From Eubacteriales Family XIII. Incertae Sedis bacterium (GTDB taxonomy: Bacteria > Bacillota > Clostridia > Peptostreptococcales > Anaerovoracaceae), in contig JAIRTJ010000083.1 in assembly GCA_031254995.1 (NCBI GenBank), forward strand, positions 1-6,477: a stretch of 6,477 nucleotides of DNA. Reading direction: 5' to 3'. The first letter of the stretch is position 1. The number at the start of each line of letters is the position of its first letter. A model generated the notes under the pieces. The model ran no database searches and was not told the DNA's origin. It worked only from the letters and a program-made list of their open reading frames with translations. Below are positions 1-5,459 of this stretch, in pieces. The position numbers and the translations under genes are program-made.

Positions 1-767
1 AGATCACGACCGACAAACCGGAAAAATCGCTTACGGAAATCCTGAAGAAACACGCGGGAAGAAACGTGAGAGGGAAGATCACCGTTCGGCATCGAGGCGG
101 CGGTTACAGGCGCAGATACAGGATCATCGATTTCAAGCGGAACAAGGACGGCGTGCCCGGAAAGGTCACGACCATCGAATACGACCCCGGCCGCAGCGCG
201 AACATAGCCCTCCTCATCTACGCAGACGGAGAGAAGCGCTACATCATAGCGCCGAACAAAGTGAGCGTCGGTGACGTGCTCTACTCGGGCCCCGGCTCCG
301 ACATCAAACCCGGCAACGCCATGCCACTCGGCAGCATCCCGGTAGGCACAGTCGTGCACAACATAGAAATGAAGCCCGGCAAAGGCGCGCAGATGGTCAG
401 ATCCGCGGGCACGGGCGCGCAGCTCATGGCTAAAGAGGACAAATTCGCGCAGGTGCGTCTGCCTTCAGGGGAAGTGAGAAAGATTCACATCACCTGCAAG
501 GCGACCATAGGCGAGGTCGGCAATCAAGATCACGAGAATATCAAGATCGGCAAGGCCGGAAGGAAGCGACATATGGGTATTCGGCCGACGGTCAGAGGCT
601 CCGTCATGAACCCGAACGACCATCCGCACGGCGGCGGCGAGGGCAAGGCCGGTATCGGTCGCGTCGGCCCCGTGACGCCTTGGGGCAAGCCGACTTTGGG
701 ATACAAGACTCGCAAGAAGCATAAGCATTCGGATCAATACATCGTCAAGAAACGCAACGAGCGGTAA
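1..767 (+). CDS. rplB: 50S ribosomal protein L2, 5'-truncated by window edge
   Basis: L2 is a primary 23S rRNA binder close to the peptidyl transferase centre and helps join the subunits. The frame is open from base 3 and gives 254 visible residues ending in TAA. About 23 N-terminal residues lie upstream, judging from the usual length of about 277. The first visible residues, ITTDKPEKSLTEIL, match the L2 N-terminal region. The GTG at 66 is an internal Val, not the start, because conserved L2 sequence continues upstream of it. The conserved NPNDHPHGGGEG loop lies at visible residues 203-214 (from nt 609); it holds the His equivalent to E. coli His229, known to matter for peptidyl transfer. The basic C-terminal tail (TPWGKPTLGYKTRKK) is also typical. 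rpsS follows after 18 nt. The identification is certain. Confidence 0.98.
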   Translation, partial: ITTDKPEKSLTEILKKHAGRNVRGKITVRHRGGGYRRRYRIIDFKRNKDGVPGKVTTIEYDPGRSANIALLIYADGEKRYIIAPNKVSVGDVLYSGPGSDIKPGNAMPLGSIPVGTVVHNIEMKPGKGAQMVRSAGTGAQLMAKEDKFAQVRLPSGEVRKIHITCKATIGEVGNQDHENIKIGKAGRKRHMGIRPTVRGSVMNPNDHPHGGGEGKAGIGRVGPVTPWGKPTLGYKTRKKHKHSDQYIVKKRNER

Positions 768-785
768 ACGGAGGAAAGATAACCT

Positions 786-1148
786 ATGGGCAGATCATTA
801 AAAAAGGGTCCGTTTGTAAACGAAAAGCTGCTGAAAGCGATAGACGCGCTGAACGCTGCCAACGAAAAGAGGGTCCTCAGGACTTGGTCCAGACCGTCCA
901 CGATCTTTCCGCAGATGGTGGGACATACCATCGCGGTTCACGACGGCAGAAGGCACGTCCCCGTCTATATTACGGAGGATATGGTAGGACACAGACTCGG
1001 CGAATTCGCGCCGACCAGGACATACAGAGGTCACGGCAACGATAAGAGCGCGCGCGTCAAAAAGACTTCGTCTTCGAAAAGCGCAGCGGCTATGCCCGCA
1101 GCGCCCGCTCCGGCGCCCGCCGCGACGCCGACCGCCGCGAGCGAATAG
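786..1148 (+). CDS. rpsS: 30S ribosomal protein S19 with Ala/Pro-rich C-terminal extension
   Basis: S19 sits in the 30S head, pairs with S13 and binds 16S rRNA near the decoding region. Residues 1-93 match the whole usual family length (about 92 aa): the GRSLKKGPFV start, the TWSRPSTIFPQMVGHTIAVHDGR core and the GEFAPTRTYRGH signature near residues 72-83. Residues 94-120 (nt 1065-1145) are an extra tail made almost entirely of Ala, Pro, Ser and Thr, ending in TAG. The ATG at 786 is set by GGAGG at 770-774, 11 nt upstream. The gene lies 18 nt after rplB and 18 nt before rplV. Identity is certain; the tail has no recognised domain and its role is unknown. Confidence 0.98.
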   Translation: MGRSLKKGPFVNEKLLKAIDALNAANEKRVLRTWSRPSTIFPQMVGHTIAVHDGRRHVPVYITEDMVGHRLGEFAPTRTYRGHGNDKSARVKKTSSSKSAAAMPAAPAPAPAATPTAASE

Positions 1149-1166
1149 AAAGGAGATACGGATCGT

Positions 1167-1502
1167 ATGGAAGCAAAAGCGATTGCAAAATATATCAGGA
1201 TTTCTCCCATCAAGCTCAAGCCCGTCGTCAATTTGGTGCGGGGCAAGGATTTGGATGAGGCGCTCAATATCCTGAAATTCACGCCGGGCAAGGGCTCCCG
1301 CGTCGTGGAAAAGGTGATACAGTCCGCAGCGGCCAACGCCGATTACAATCCTAAAATGAACGCGGACAACCTCTATGTCGCGCAGGTCTACGCGCATCAA
1401 GGCCCCACCATGAAACGATGGAGGGCCGGAGCGAGAGGTCGAGCGTCGATGATACGAAAGAGGAGCAGTCACGTCGGCGTCACGTTGAAAGAAAAGGAGT
1501 GA
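1167..1502 (+). CDS. rplV: 50S ribosomal protein L22
   Basis: L22 binds several 23S rRNA domains, and its long beta-hairpin lines the peptide exit tunnel. The 111 residues are the normal family length. The N-terminal part (AKYIRISPIKLKPVVNLVRGK) forms the globular rRNA-binding domain. The tunnel hairpin is at about residues 79-101 (GPTMKRWRAGARGRASMIRK). It includes Met82-Lys83-Arg84, the position of the three-residue deletion known to give erythromycin resistance in E. coli; here it is intact. AGGAG at 1151-1155 lies 11 nt before the ATG. The gene ends in TGA and is followed by an unusually long 64-nt spacer before rpsC. Confidence 0.98.
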   Translation: MEAKAIAKYIRISPIKLKPVVNLVRGKDLDEALNILKFTPGKGSRVVEKVIQSAAANADYNPKMNADNLYVAQVYAHQGPTMKRWRAGARGRASMIRKRSSHVGVTLKEKE

Positions 1503-1566
1503 TCGCTTGCGAAGGATTTTTTCGCGTCGAGCGTGAAAAAAGACGAGCAAGGAAGGAGAAAGAGCA
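1503..1566 (+). promoter_or_regulatory. rplV-rpsC leader with two mutually exclusive hairpins
   Basis: This 64-nt spacer is long for the cluster. Two stems can be drawn by eye. Stem A pairs CGCT 1504-1507 with AGCG 1530-1533, T1508 with G1526 (wobble), and GCGAA 1509-1513 with TTCGC 1521-1525, leaving a 3-nt bulge and a 7-nt loop. Stem B pairs T1517-T1522 with A1536-A1541 and CGCG 1523-1526 with CGTG 1532-1535 (one G-T wobble) around a 5-nt loop. They share bases, so only one can form at a time. Neither is followed by a T-run, so this is not a standard terminator. The tandem SD AAGGAAGGAG at 1549-1558 is left free, 8 nt before the rpsC ATG. A regulatory role is inferred, not shown. Confidence 0.4.
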
Positions 1567-2502
1567 ATGGGTCAAAAGGTAAGCCCTCATGGGTTGCGGG
1601 TCGGAATCATCAACGACTGGGATTCCAAATGGTATGCCGACAAGAAGAACTTCGCGAATTACCTGATCGAGGATAACGAGATAAGGGAATTCATCAAGAA
1701 GAAGCTGTATGTCGCGGGCATCTCGAAGACCGTCATCGAGAGGGCTGCGGACAATCAGATCAAGGTCACCGTCATGACGGACAAGCCCGGCATCATCATC
1801 GGACGCTCAGGCAACGGAATCGATGAATTGAAGGCGGCGCTTGAGAAAAAGACCGGGAAGACCGTATATGTAAACATCGTCGAGGTGAAGCGTTCCGAAT
1901 TGGATGCGAGGCTTTCGGCGGAGAGCATAGCTCAAGCTTTGGAGAAGCGCGTATCGTTCAGACGAGCCATGAAACAGGCCATCGGCAGGACGATGAAGGC
2001 GGGAGCCAAGGGCATCAAGGTGCTCGTCTCCGGCAGACTCGGCGGCGCTGAAATCGCGCGAAGCGAGAAATACAACGAAGGCAATGTCCCGCTCCACACC
2101 CTGCGCGCGAATATCGACTACGGTTTCGCGGAAGCGGATACCACCTACGGCAAGATCGGCGTCAAGGTGTGGATCAATCTCGGCGAGAGATTGGAAAAGG
2201 GACTTATGAGTTCCGTCCCCGAGGAAAAGAGAGAGAGCAAGAGAGAACGCGACGCGAGACGCGGCAGGAGAGGGGAACGGGACGGAGATCGTCCCAGAAG
2301 AGATCGGCGCGATTCGGGACCCGGGGGGCGCAGAGATCGACGCGACGGTCGCCCGGAGATACCTAAGGCGATCAATCCCAGAAAGCGCGTAAAGCCGAAG
2401 GAAAATCCCGCAGCGGTTGCGCAGGCGGCGGAAGCCGCGGCGACTTCCGCGGAGGCGACGACATCGGAAAACACACAGGTCACGGCGCCTGAAAACGACT
2501 AG
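1567..2502 (+). CDS. rpsC: 30S ribosomal protein S3 with long low-complexity C-terminal extension
   Basis: S3 is a 30S head protein on the mRNA entry side, associated with S10 and S14. Residues 1-218 cover the canonical protein: the GQKVSPHGLRVG start, a KH domain with the GRSG loop at residues 79-82, and the C-terminal domain (ISGRLGG-like VSGRLGG 154-160, HTLRANIDYGFAEADTTYG, KVWINLGE). Residues 219-311 (nt 2221-2499) are an extension. First comes a mixed-charge Arg/Asp/Glu/Gly stretch (about 220-263) with RRDRRD at both 244-249 and 255-260, then a Lys/Pro segment, then an Ala/Thr/Glu-rich tail. Total length is 311 residues against about 218 in typical Bacillota. The ATG at 1567 is fixed by the SD 8 nt upstream. 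The core is certain; the tail resembles no domain I know. Confidence 0.98.
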   Translation: MGQKVSPHGLRVGIINDWDSKWYADKKNFANYLIEDNEIREFIKKKLYVAGISKTVIERAADNQIKVTVMTDKPGIIIGRSGNGIDELKAALEKKTGKTVYVNIVEVKRSELDARLSAESIAQALEKRVSFRRAMKQAIGRTMKAGAKGIKVLVSGRLGGAEIARSEKYNEGNVPLHTLRANIDYGFAEADTTYGKIGVKVWINLGERLEKGLMSSVPEEKRESKRERDARRGRRGERDGDRPRRDRRDSGPGGRRDRRDGRPEIPKAINPRKRVKPKENPAAVAQAAEAAATSAEATTSENTQVTAPEND

Positions 2503-2552
2503 ATGCATTTGCGCGCAGATCGATTCGCGCGAAGGAAGGAGAGTGACCCACA
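2503..2552 (+). promoter_or_regulatory. rpsC-rplP leader with GC-rich hairpin
   Basis: This 50-nt spacer holds an 8-bp hairpin. TT 2508-2509 pairs with AA 2532-2533, T2510 with G2531 (wobble) and GCGCG 2511-2515 with CGCGC 2526-2530, around a 10-nt loop (2516-2525). The hairpin's last two bases are the first two of the tandem SD AAGGAAGGAG (2532-2541), which lies 11 nt before the rplP ATG. Folding would therefore touch, but not fully bury, the ribosome binding site. There is no T-run after the stem, so this is not a terminator. Function is inferred only. Confidence 0.35.
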
Positions 2553-2990
2553 ATGTTAATGCCAAAACGTGTTAAGCGCAGAAGGGTCCATCGGGGACGC
2601 ATGAAGGGCGTGGCCACGAGGGGAAATCGCATCACCTACGGCTCGTTCGGACTCATCGCGATGGAACCCGGTTGGATCAAATCCAACCAGATCGAAGCTG
2701 CGCGTATCGCGATGACGCGTTCCATCAAAAGGGGCGGCAAGGTATATATCAAGATATTTCCGCATAAGCCCGTAACGAAGAAGCCCGCAGAGGTTCGGAT
2801 GGGCTCAGGTAAGGGAGCTCCCGAGTTTTGGGTGGCGGTCGTGAAGCCTGGCAGGGTGATGTTTGAGATCGACGGCGTTACGCCGGAACAGGCGCAGGAA
2901 GCCATGCGGTTGGCCGCTCACAAACTACCCATCAAGACGAGATTTGCCGCGAAGGGCGGCGAGGACATTAAGGGCGGTGAGGCGAAATGA
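2553..2990 (+). CDS. rplP: 50S ribosomal protein L16
   Basis: L16 sits at the base of the 50S central protuberance, contacts the elbow of A-site tRNA and is a late assembly protein. The 145 residues are normal length. The family start MLMPKRVKRRRVHRG fixes the ATG at 2553 rather than the second ATG at 2559. Arg82, in RMGSGKGAPEFWV, corresponds to E. coli Arg81, which is hydroxylated in that species. The conserved HKLPIKTRF segment is at residues 123-131. The TGA stop overlaps the rpmC start in an ATGA junction (2987-2990), which suggests coupled translation. L16 is also a known site of resistance changes to oligosaccharide antibiotics in other bacteria; nothing unusual is seen here. Confidence 0.98.
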   Translation: MLMPKRVKRRRVHRGRMKGVATRGNRITYGSFGLIAMEPGWIKSNQIEAARIAMTRSIKRGGKVYIKIFPHKPVTKKPAEVRMGSGKGAPEFWVAVVKPGRVMFEIDGVTPEQAQEAMRLAAHKLPIKTRFAAKGGEDIKGGEAK

Positions 2991-3196
2991 ATTTGGAAAA
3001 GATCAGAGAAATGACCGAAGCTGAACTGAACAATGAGTTGAAGAAGATGAAGAACGAGCTGTTTAATCTCAGATTTCAGCACGTGACGGGACAACTCGAA
3101 AATCCCATAAAGATGCGAGACGTCAAACGCGATATCGCGCGGGTCAAGACCGTCATGCGCGAAAAGGAATTGATGAAAGAACAGTCTATCGGATAG
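2987..3196 (+). CDS. rpmC: 50S ribosomal protein L29
   Basis: L29 is a small helical-hairpin protein beside the exit tunnel mouth next to L23, part of the docking area for trigger factor and SRP. The 69 residues are normal length. Features are the N-terminal MNLEKIREMTEAELNNEL helix, then LFNLRFQHVTGQLENP at about residues 25-40 and the conserved VKRDIARVKTVMREKE helix. The ATG shares bases with the rplP stop (ATGA). Its only SD-like sequence is the modest GGTGAGG (2976-2982), so re-initiation by ribosomes finishing rplP is likely. It ends in TAG. Confidence 0.97.
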   Translation: MNLEKIREMTEAELNNELKKMKNELFNLRFQHVTGQLENPIKMRDVKRDIARVKTVMREKELMKEQSIG

Positions 3197-3213
3197 GGAA
3201 AGGAGGATGCGCT

Positions 3214-3474
3214 GTGCAGACGGAAAGAAACACGAGAAAGACAAGAGTCGGTATCGTCGTAAGCGATAAGATGGATAAGACCATCACGGTCGCAGTGGAA
3301 GACTTCGTAAGGCATTCCCTTTACGGTAAGGCTGTGAAGCGAACTAAGAAGTTCAAGGCCCACGACGAAGAAAACATATGCAATATCGGCGACAAGGTTC
3401 GGATTATGGAAACGAGGCCCCTGTCAAAAGATAAGCGGTGGCGCTTGGTGAACGTGATCGAAAAGGTGAAGTGA
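3214..3474 (+). CDS. rpsQ: 30S ribosomal protein S17, GTG start
   Basis: S17 is a primary 16S rRNA binder in the lower 30S body with an OB fold. The 86 residues are normal length. Key segments are VVSDKMDKTITV (about 15-26), HSLYGKAVKRTKKFKAHDE and the IMETRPLSKDKRWRLV motif near the C-terminus. The start is GTG at 3214, set by the strong AAAGGAGG at 3199-3206, 7 nt away. An ATG at 3207 touches the SD and is out of frame, so it is not used. This is the last gene of the S10 block. Its TGA stop runs straight into the rplN SD, so no promoter or terminator separates the S10 and spc blocks. Confidence 0.97.
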   Translation: MQTERNTRKTRVGIVVSDKMDKTITVAVEDFVRHSLYGKAVKRTKKFKAHDEENICNIGDKVRIMETRPLSKDKRWRLVNVIEKVK

Positions 3475-3487
3475 GGAGGCGTCCGCA

Positions 3488-3856
3488 ATGATTCAGACAG
3501 AAACCAGATTGAGAGTGGCCGACAATTCGGGCGCGAAAGAGTTGCTCGTCATTCGGATATTGGGTGGCACGAGCCGACAGTACGCGAATATCGGCGACAT
3601 CGTCGTCTGCGCCGTCAAGGAAGCGACGCCGGGAGGCCTTGTGAAGAAAAGCGACGTCGTGCGCGCGGTGGTCGTTCGCACGCGGACGGGCGCAAGACGG
3701 GGCGACGGCAGCTATGTGAAGTTCGATCAGAATGCTGCCGTGATCATCAAAGACGACAAGACTCCTTTGGGTACGCGTATATTCGGACCCGTGGCGAGAG
3801 AGCTTCGCGAAAAGAGTTTCATGAAGATCGTATCGCTGGCGCCGGAAGTTTTGTAG
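3488..3856 (+). CDS. rplN: 50S ribosomal protein L14
   Basis: L14 lies on the 50S interface, contacts 16S helix 14 (bridge B8) and is the docking site of the silencing factor RsfS. The 122 residues are exactly the usual length, starting MIQTETRLRVADNSGAKE and including GDIVVCAVKEATPGG (36-50) and DNQAAVI-like DQNAAVIIKD with PLGTRIFGPVARELR (about 93-107). The SD GGAGG at 3475-3479 starts directly after the rpsQ TGA and is 8 nt before the ATG. It is followed after 12 nt by rplX. In E. coli this gene opens a separate spc operon; here it continues the upstream transcript. Confidence 0.98.
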   Translation: MIQTETRLRVADNSGAKELLVIRILGGTSRQYANIGDIVVCAVKEATPGGLVKKSDVVRAVVVRTRTGARRGDGSYVKFDQNAAVIIKDDKTPLGTRIFGPVARELREKSFMKIVSLAPEVL

Positions 3857-3868
3857 GAGGCGGGGCAG

Positions 3869-4174
3869 ATGAATATCAGAAAAGACGATACCGTAATGGT
3901 CATTACGGGAAAAGATAAGGGCAAGCACGGGAAGGTTTTAAAGGTCTATCCCAAGAAGAGCCGCGTGATCGTGGAAGGCGTCAACATTCAGACCAAACAT
4001 CAAAAACAGACGAGAAAGGCGAGGGCCGAGATCAAACATCAGGAGGGTCCGATCCATATTTCGAACGTCATGTATTACGACACAAAAGAGAAAGCGCCCA
4101 CGCGAATAGGGCACACGTTTATAGACGGTCGCAAGGTACGCGTATCGAAAAAGACCGGCAACGCGATCGATTGA
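3869..4174 (+). CDS. rplX: 50S ribosomal protein L24
   Basis: L24 starts 50S assembly by binding 23S domain I, and later sits near the tunnel exit. The 101 residues are normal length. The KOW motif covers about residues 9-36 (MVITGKDKGKHGKVLKV), followed by the conserved VEGVNIQTKHQK segment and a C-terminal PTRIGHTFIDGRKVRVSKKTG. Some clostridial L24 proteins carry two Cys pairs in this C-terminal region; this one has none, with DTKEK and SKKTG in those places. AGGAGG at 3855-3860 overlaps the rplN stop and is 8 nt before the ATG. It ends in TGA. Confidence 0.97.
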   Translation: MNIRKDDTVMVITGKDKGKHGKVLKVYPKKSRVIVEGVNIQTKHQKQTRKARAEIKHQEGPIHISNVMYYDTKEKAPTRIGHTFIDGRKVRVSKKTGNAID

Positions 4175-4190
4175 GGGAGGAGGAACCGAA

Positions 4191-4733
4191 TTGGCAGCGA
4201 GGTTGAAAGAATTGTACAACAATGAGGTGTTTGCTTCCCTGCGCGAAAAGTTCAAGTACGACAACGTGATGCAGGTGCCGAAATTGGAGAAGATCACCGT
4301 CAACATGGGATTGGGCGAGGCGAAGGACAATCCGAAAATGATGGAAACCGCCGCAGAGGAATTGGCGCTCATCAGCGGGCAACGTCCCGTCGTCACGAAG
4401 GCGAAGAAATCCATCGCGAATTTCAAGGTGCGCGCGGGTATGCCCGTGGGCGCAATGGTCACGCTTCGCGGCGAGAATATGTACGTATTCGCCGACAAGT
4501 TTTTCAATATCGTACTTCCGAGGGTTCGCGACTTTCGGGGCGTTTCGAAAAACTCGTTCGACGGCAGAGGCAACTATTCCGTGGGATTGAAGGAACAGTC
4601 CATATTCCCGGAGATCGTATACGACAGGATTGACAAGGTCAAGGGAATGAACATCATTTTCACGACGACGGCTAAAACAGACGAAGAAGCGGCGGAGTTG
4701 CTGAGATTGCTCGGCATGCCGTTTGAAAAGTAG
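4191..4733 (+). CDS. rplE: 50S ribosomal protein L5, TTG start
   Basis: L5 is part of the 5S rRNA complex in the central protuberance and forms the intersubunit bridge to S13. The 180 residues are normal length. Conserved segments are MQVPKLEKITVNMGLGEA (27-44), GQRPVVTKAKKSIANFK, and LPRVRDFRGVSKNSFDGRGN (109-128) with QSIFPEI at 136-142. The start is TTG at 4191: the very strong GGGAGGAGG (4175-4183) lies 7 nt upstream, and the protein then begins MAARLKELYN like other L5 proteins. In E. coli the S8 feedback site lies around the start of this gene. With only 16 nt of spacer filled mainly by the SD, I see no such structure here. Confidence 0.97.
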   Translation: MAARLKELYNNEVFASLREKFKYDNVMQVPKLEKITVNMGLGEAKDNPKMMETAAEELALISGQRPVVTKAKKSIANFKVRAGMPVGAMVTLRGENMYVFADKFFNIVLPRVRDFRGVSKNSFDGRGNYSVGLKEQSIFPEIVYDRIDKVKGMNIIFTTTAKTDEEAAELLRLLGMPFEK

Positions 4734-4749
4734 AAAGCGAGAGCATAAT
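4734..4749 (+). promoter_or_regulatory. rplE-rpsZ junction without a recognisable Shine-Dalgarno
   Basis: The 16 nt between the rplE TAG and the rpsZ ATG read AAAGCGAGAGCATAAT. They contain only GAGAG (4739-4743) as a weak purine stretch. Almost every other complete junction here has AGGAG or better; the ATGA junction at rpmC is the only other weak one. rpsZ is therefore probably translated by ribosomes that have just finished rplE. Confidence 0.5.
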
Positions 4750-4935
4750 ATGGCAAAGACATCTCTCAAAGTCAAGCAACAGAGAAAACCCAAGTACGCG
4801 ACGAGGGCGTATACGAGGTGCCGAATATGCGGACGGCCGCACGCCGTTCTGAAGAAGTACGGGATATGCAGAATCTGTTTCAGAGAGCTTGCTTACAAAG
4901 GAGAGATTCCCGGCGTCAAAAAGGCGAGTTGGTAG
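4750..4935 (+). CDS. rpsZ: 30S ribosomal protein S14, zinc-binding type
   Basis: S14 is a late-joining 30S head protein that packs against S3 and S10. This is the short 61-residue zinc form: MAKTSLKVKQQRKPKYATRA, then C24-x2-C27 and C40-x2-C43 that would hold one zinc ion, and the family ending GEIPGVKKASW. The ATG at 4750 is chosen because the protein begins with the family's MAKTSL; upstream in-frame codons overlap rplE and are not conserved. Many Bacillota keep a second, cysteine-free S14 under zinc-starvation control elsewhere in the genome; the window cannot show whether this organism does. It lacks a good SD and is followed by the longest spacer in the window. Confidence 0.97.
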   Translation: MAKTSLKVKQQRKPKYATRAYTRCRICGRPHAVLKKYGICRICFRELAYKGEIPGVKKASW

Positions 4936-5049
4936 ATTGAGCGAGTCGTCCCGAACGAAGAGCAACGCACGTTCGACGCGGGGCGCATTCGTCGTCGCTT
5001 GGAAGCCGCGGCGTTGGGAGCGGGACAAGCAAGGAAGGAGGTAGTCGCT
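4936..5049 (+). promoter_or_regulatory. 114-nt rpsZ-rpsH leader with several possible stems
   Basis: This is the longest spacer in the window. A 6-bp stem CGAACG 4952-4957 / CGTTCG 4970-4975 has a 12-nt loop. Possible longer-range pairs are AGCGA 4940-4944 with TCGCT 4995-4999, GTCCCG 4948-4953 with CGGGAC 5021-5026, and CGCT 4996-4999 with AGCG 5019-5022; some exclude each other. The end carries AAGGAAGGAGG (5031-5041), 8 nt before the rpsH ATG. I see no -35/-10 promoter pair and no terminator T-run. The spacer has no stop codon in the shared rpsZ/rpsH frame, but it is stop-poor in the other frames too. A leader bound by S8 for feedback control is conceivable by analogy with E. coli, where S8 regulates spc, but no S8 site was identified. 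Confidence 0.35.
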
Positions 5050-5448
5050 ATGACTATGACAGATCCCATTGCGGATATGCTTACGAGAATCAGGAACGCA
5101 AATATGGTAGGCCATACGACCGTCGATGTGCCTGCGTCCAAAATAAAGAAGTCCATCGCGGGAATACTGACCGACGAGGGCTACATTAAAGGGTTTGACG
5201 TGATTGACGACGACAAACAAGGCACCATTCGCATACAGATGAAGTACGGAGCGAGCAAGGAGAAGGTCATCAGCGGCATCAAGAAGATATCGAAGCCCGG
5301 CCTTAAAGTCTATGCGAAGGCGGAGAACGTTCCGAGGGTTCTCGGAGGTCTCGGCATTGCGATCATTTCCACATCAAAGGGTGTGATCAGCGATAAGGAG
5401 GCGCGACGTCTCGGCGTCGGCGGCGAAGTCATCTGTTATGTTTGGTAG
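5050..5448 (+). CDS. rpsH: 30S ribosomal protein S8
   Basis: S8 is a primary 16S rRNA binder in the 30S platform and the feedback repressor of the spc operon in E. coli. The 132 residues match the Bacillota length. The start MTMTDPIADMLTRIRNAN fixes ATG 5050, supported by AAGGAGG (5035-5041) 8 nt upstream. An in-frame TTG at 4999 would add 17 non-conserved residues and place the SD inside the gene, so it is rejected. The C-terminal rRNA-binding signature is present (ISTSKGVISDKEARRLGVGG, ending GEVICYVW). rplF follows after 11 nt. Confidence 0.98.
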   Translation: MTMTDPIADMLTRIRNANMVGHTTVDVPASKIKKSIAGILTDEGYIKGFDVIDDDKQGTIRIQMKYGASKEKVISGIKKISKPGLKVYAKAENVPRVLGGLGIAIISTSKGVISDKEARRLGVGGEVICYVW

Positions 5449-5459
5449 GAGGATTCAAG

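Noticed and set aside
1503..1566. Rho-independent terminator or decayed L22 C-terminal extension after rplV
   Set aside because: The hairpins lack a following T-run on the + strand. L22 already has its normal length at the TGA, and the open frame after the stop is expected from the low stop density.
2169..2366. 65-codon + strand frame inside rpsC
   Set aside because: It is an out-of-frame reading of the Arg-rich S3 tail, and the low-complexity coding sequence explains the lack of stops.
3207..3269. ATG directly after the rpsQ SD
   Set aside because: It is out of frame with S17, has no spacing from the SD and ends after 20 codons. The GTG at 3214 gives the family N-terminus at correct spacing.
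3475..3487. Separate spc promoter between rpsQ and rplN
   Set aside because: Only 13 nt separate the genes, filled by the SD and spacer, and no promoter motif can be drawn at the junction.
4937..5044. 35-codon TTG-started frame inside the rpsZ-rpsH spacer
   Set aside because: No SD precedes the TTG, the peptide resembles nothing known, and all frames in this GC-rich spacer are stop-poor.
4999..5049. Upstream TTG as an N-terminal extension of S8
   Set aside because: The extension is not part of the S8 family and the strong SD at 5035-5041 would lie inside it; ATG 5050 fits better.
5442..5459. Upstream TTG as the start of L6
   Set aside because: It lies inside the end of rpsH and before the AGGAGG that serves ATG 5460.
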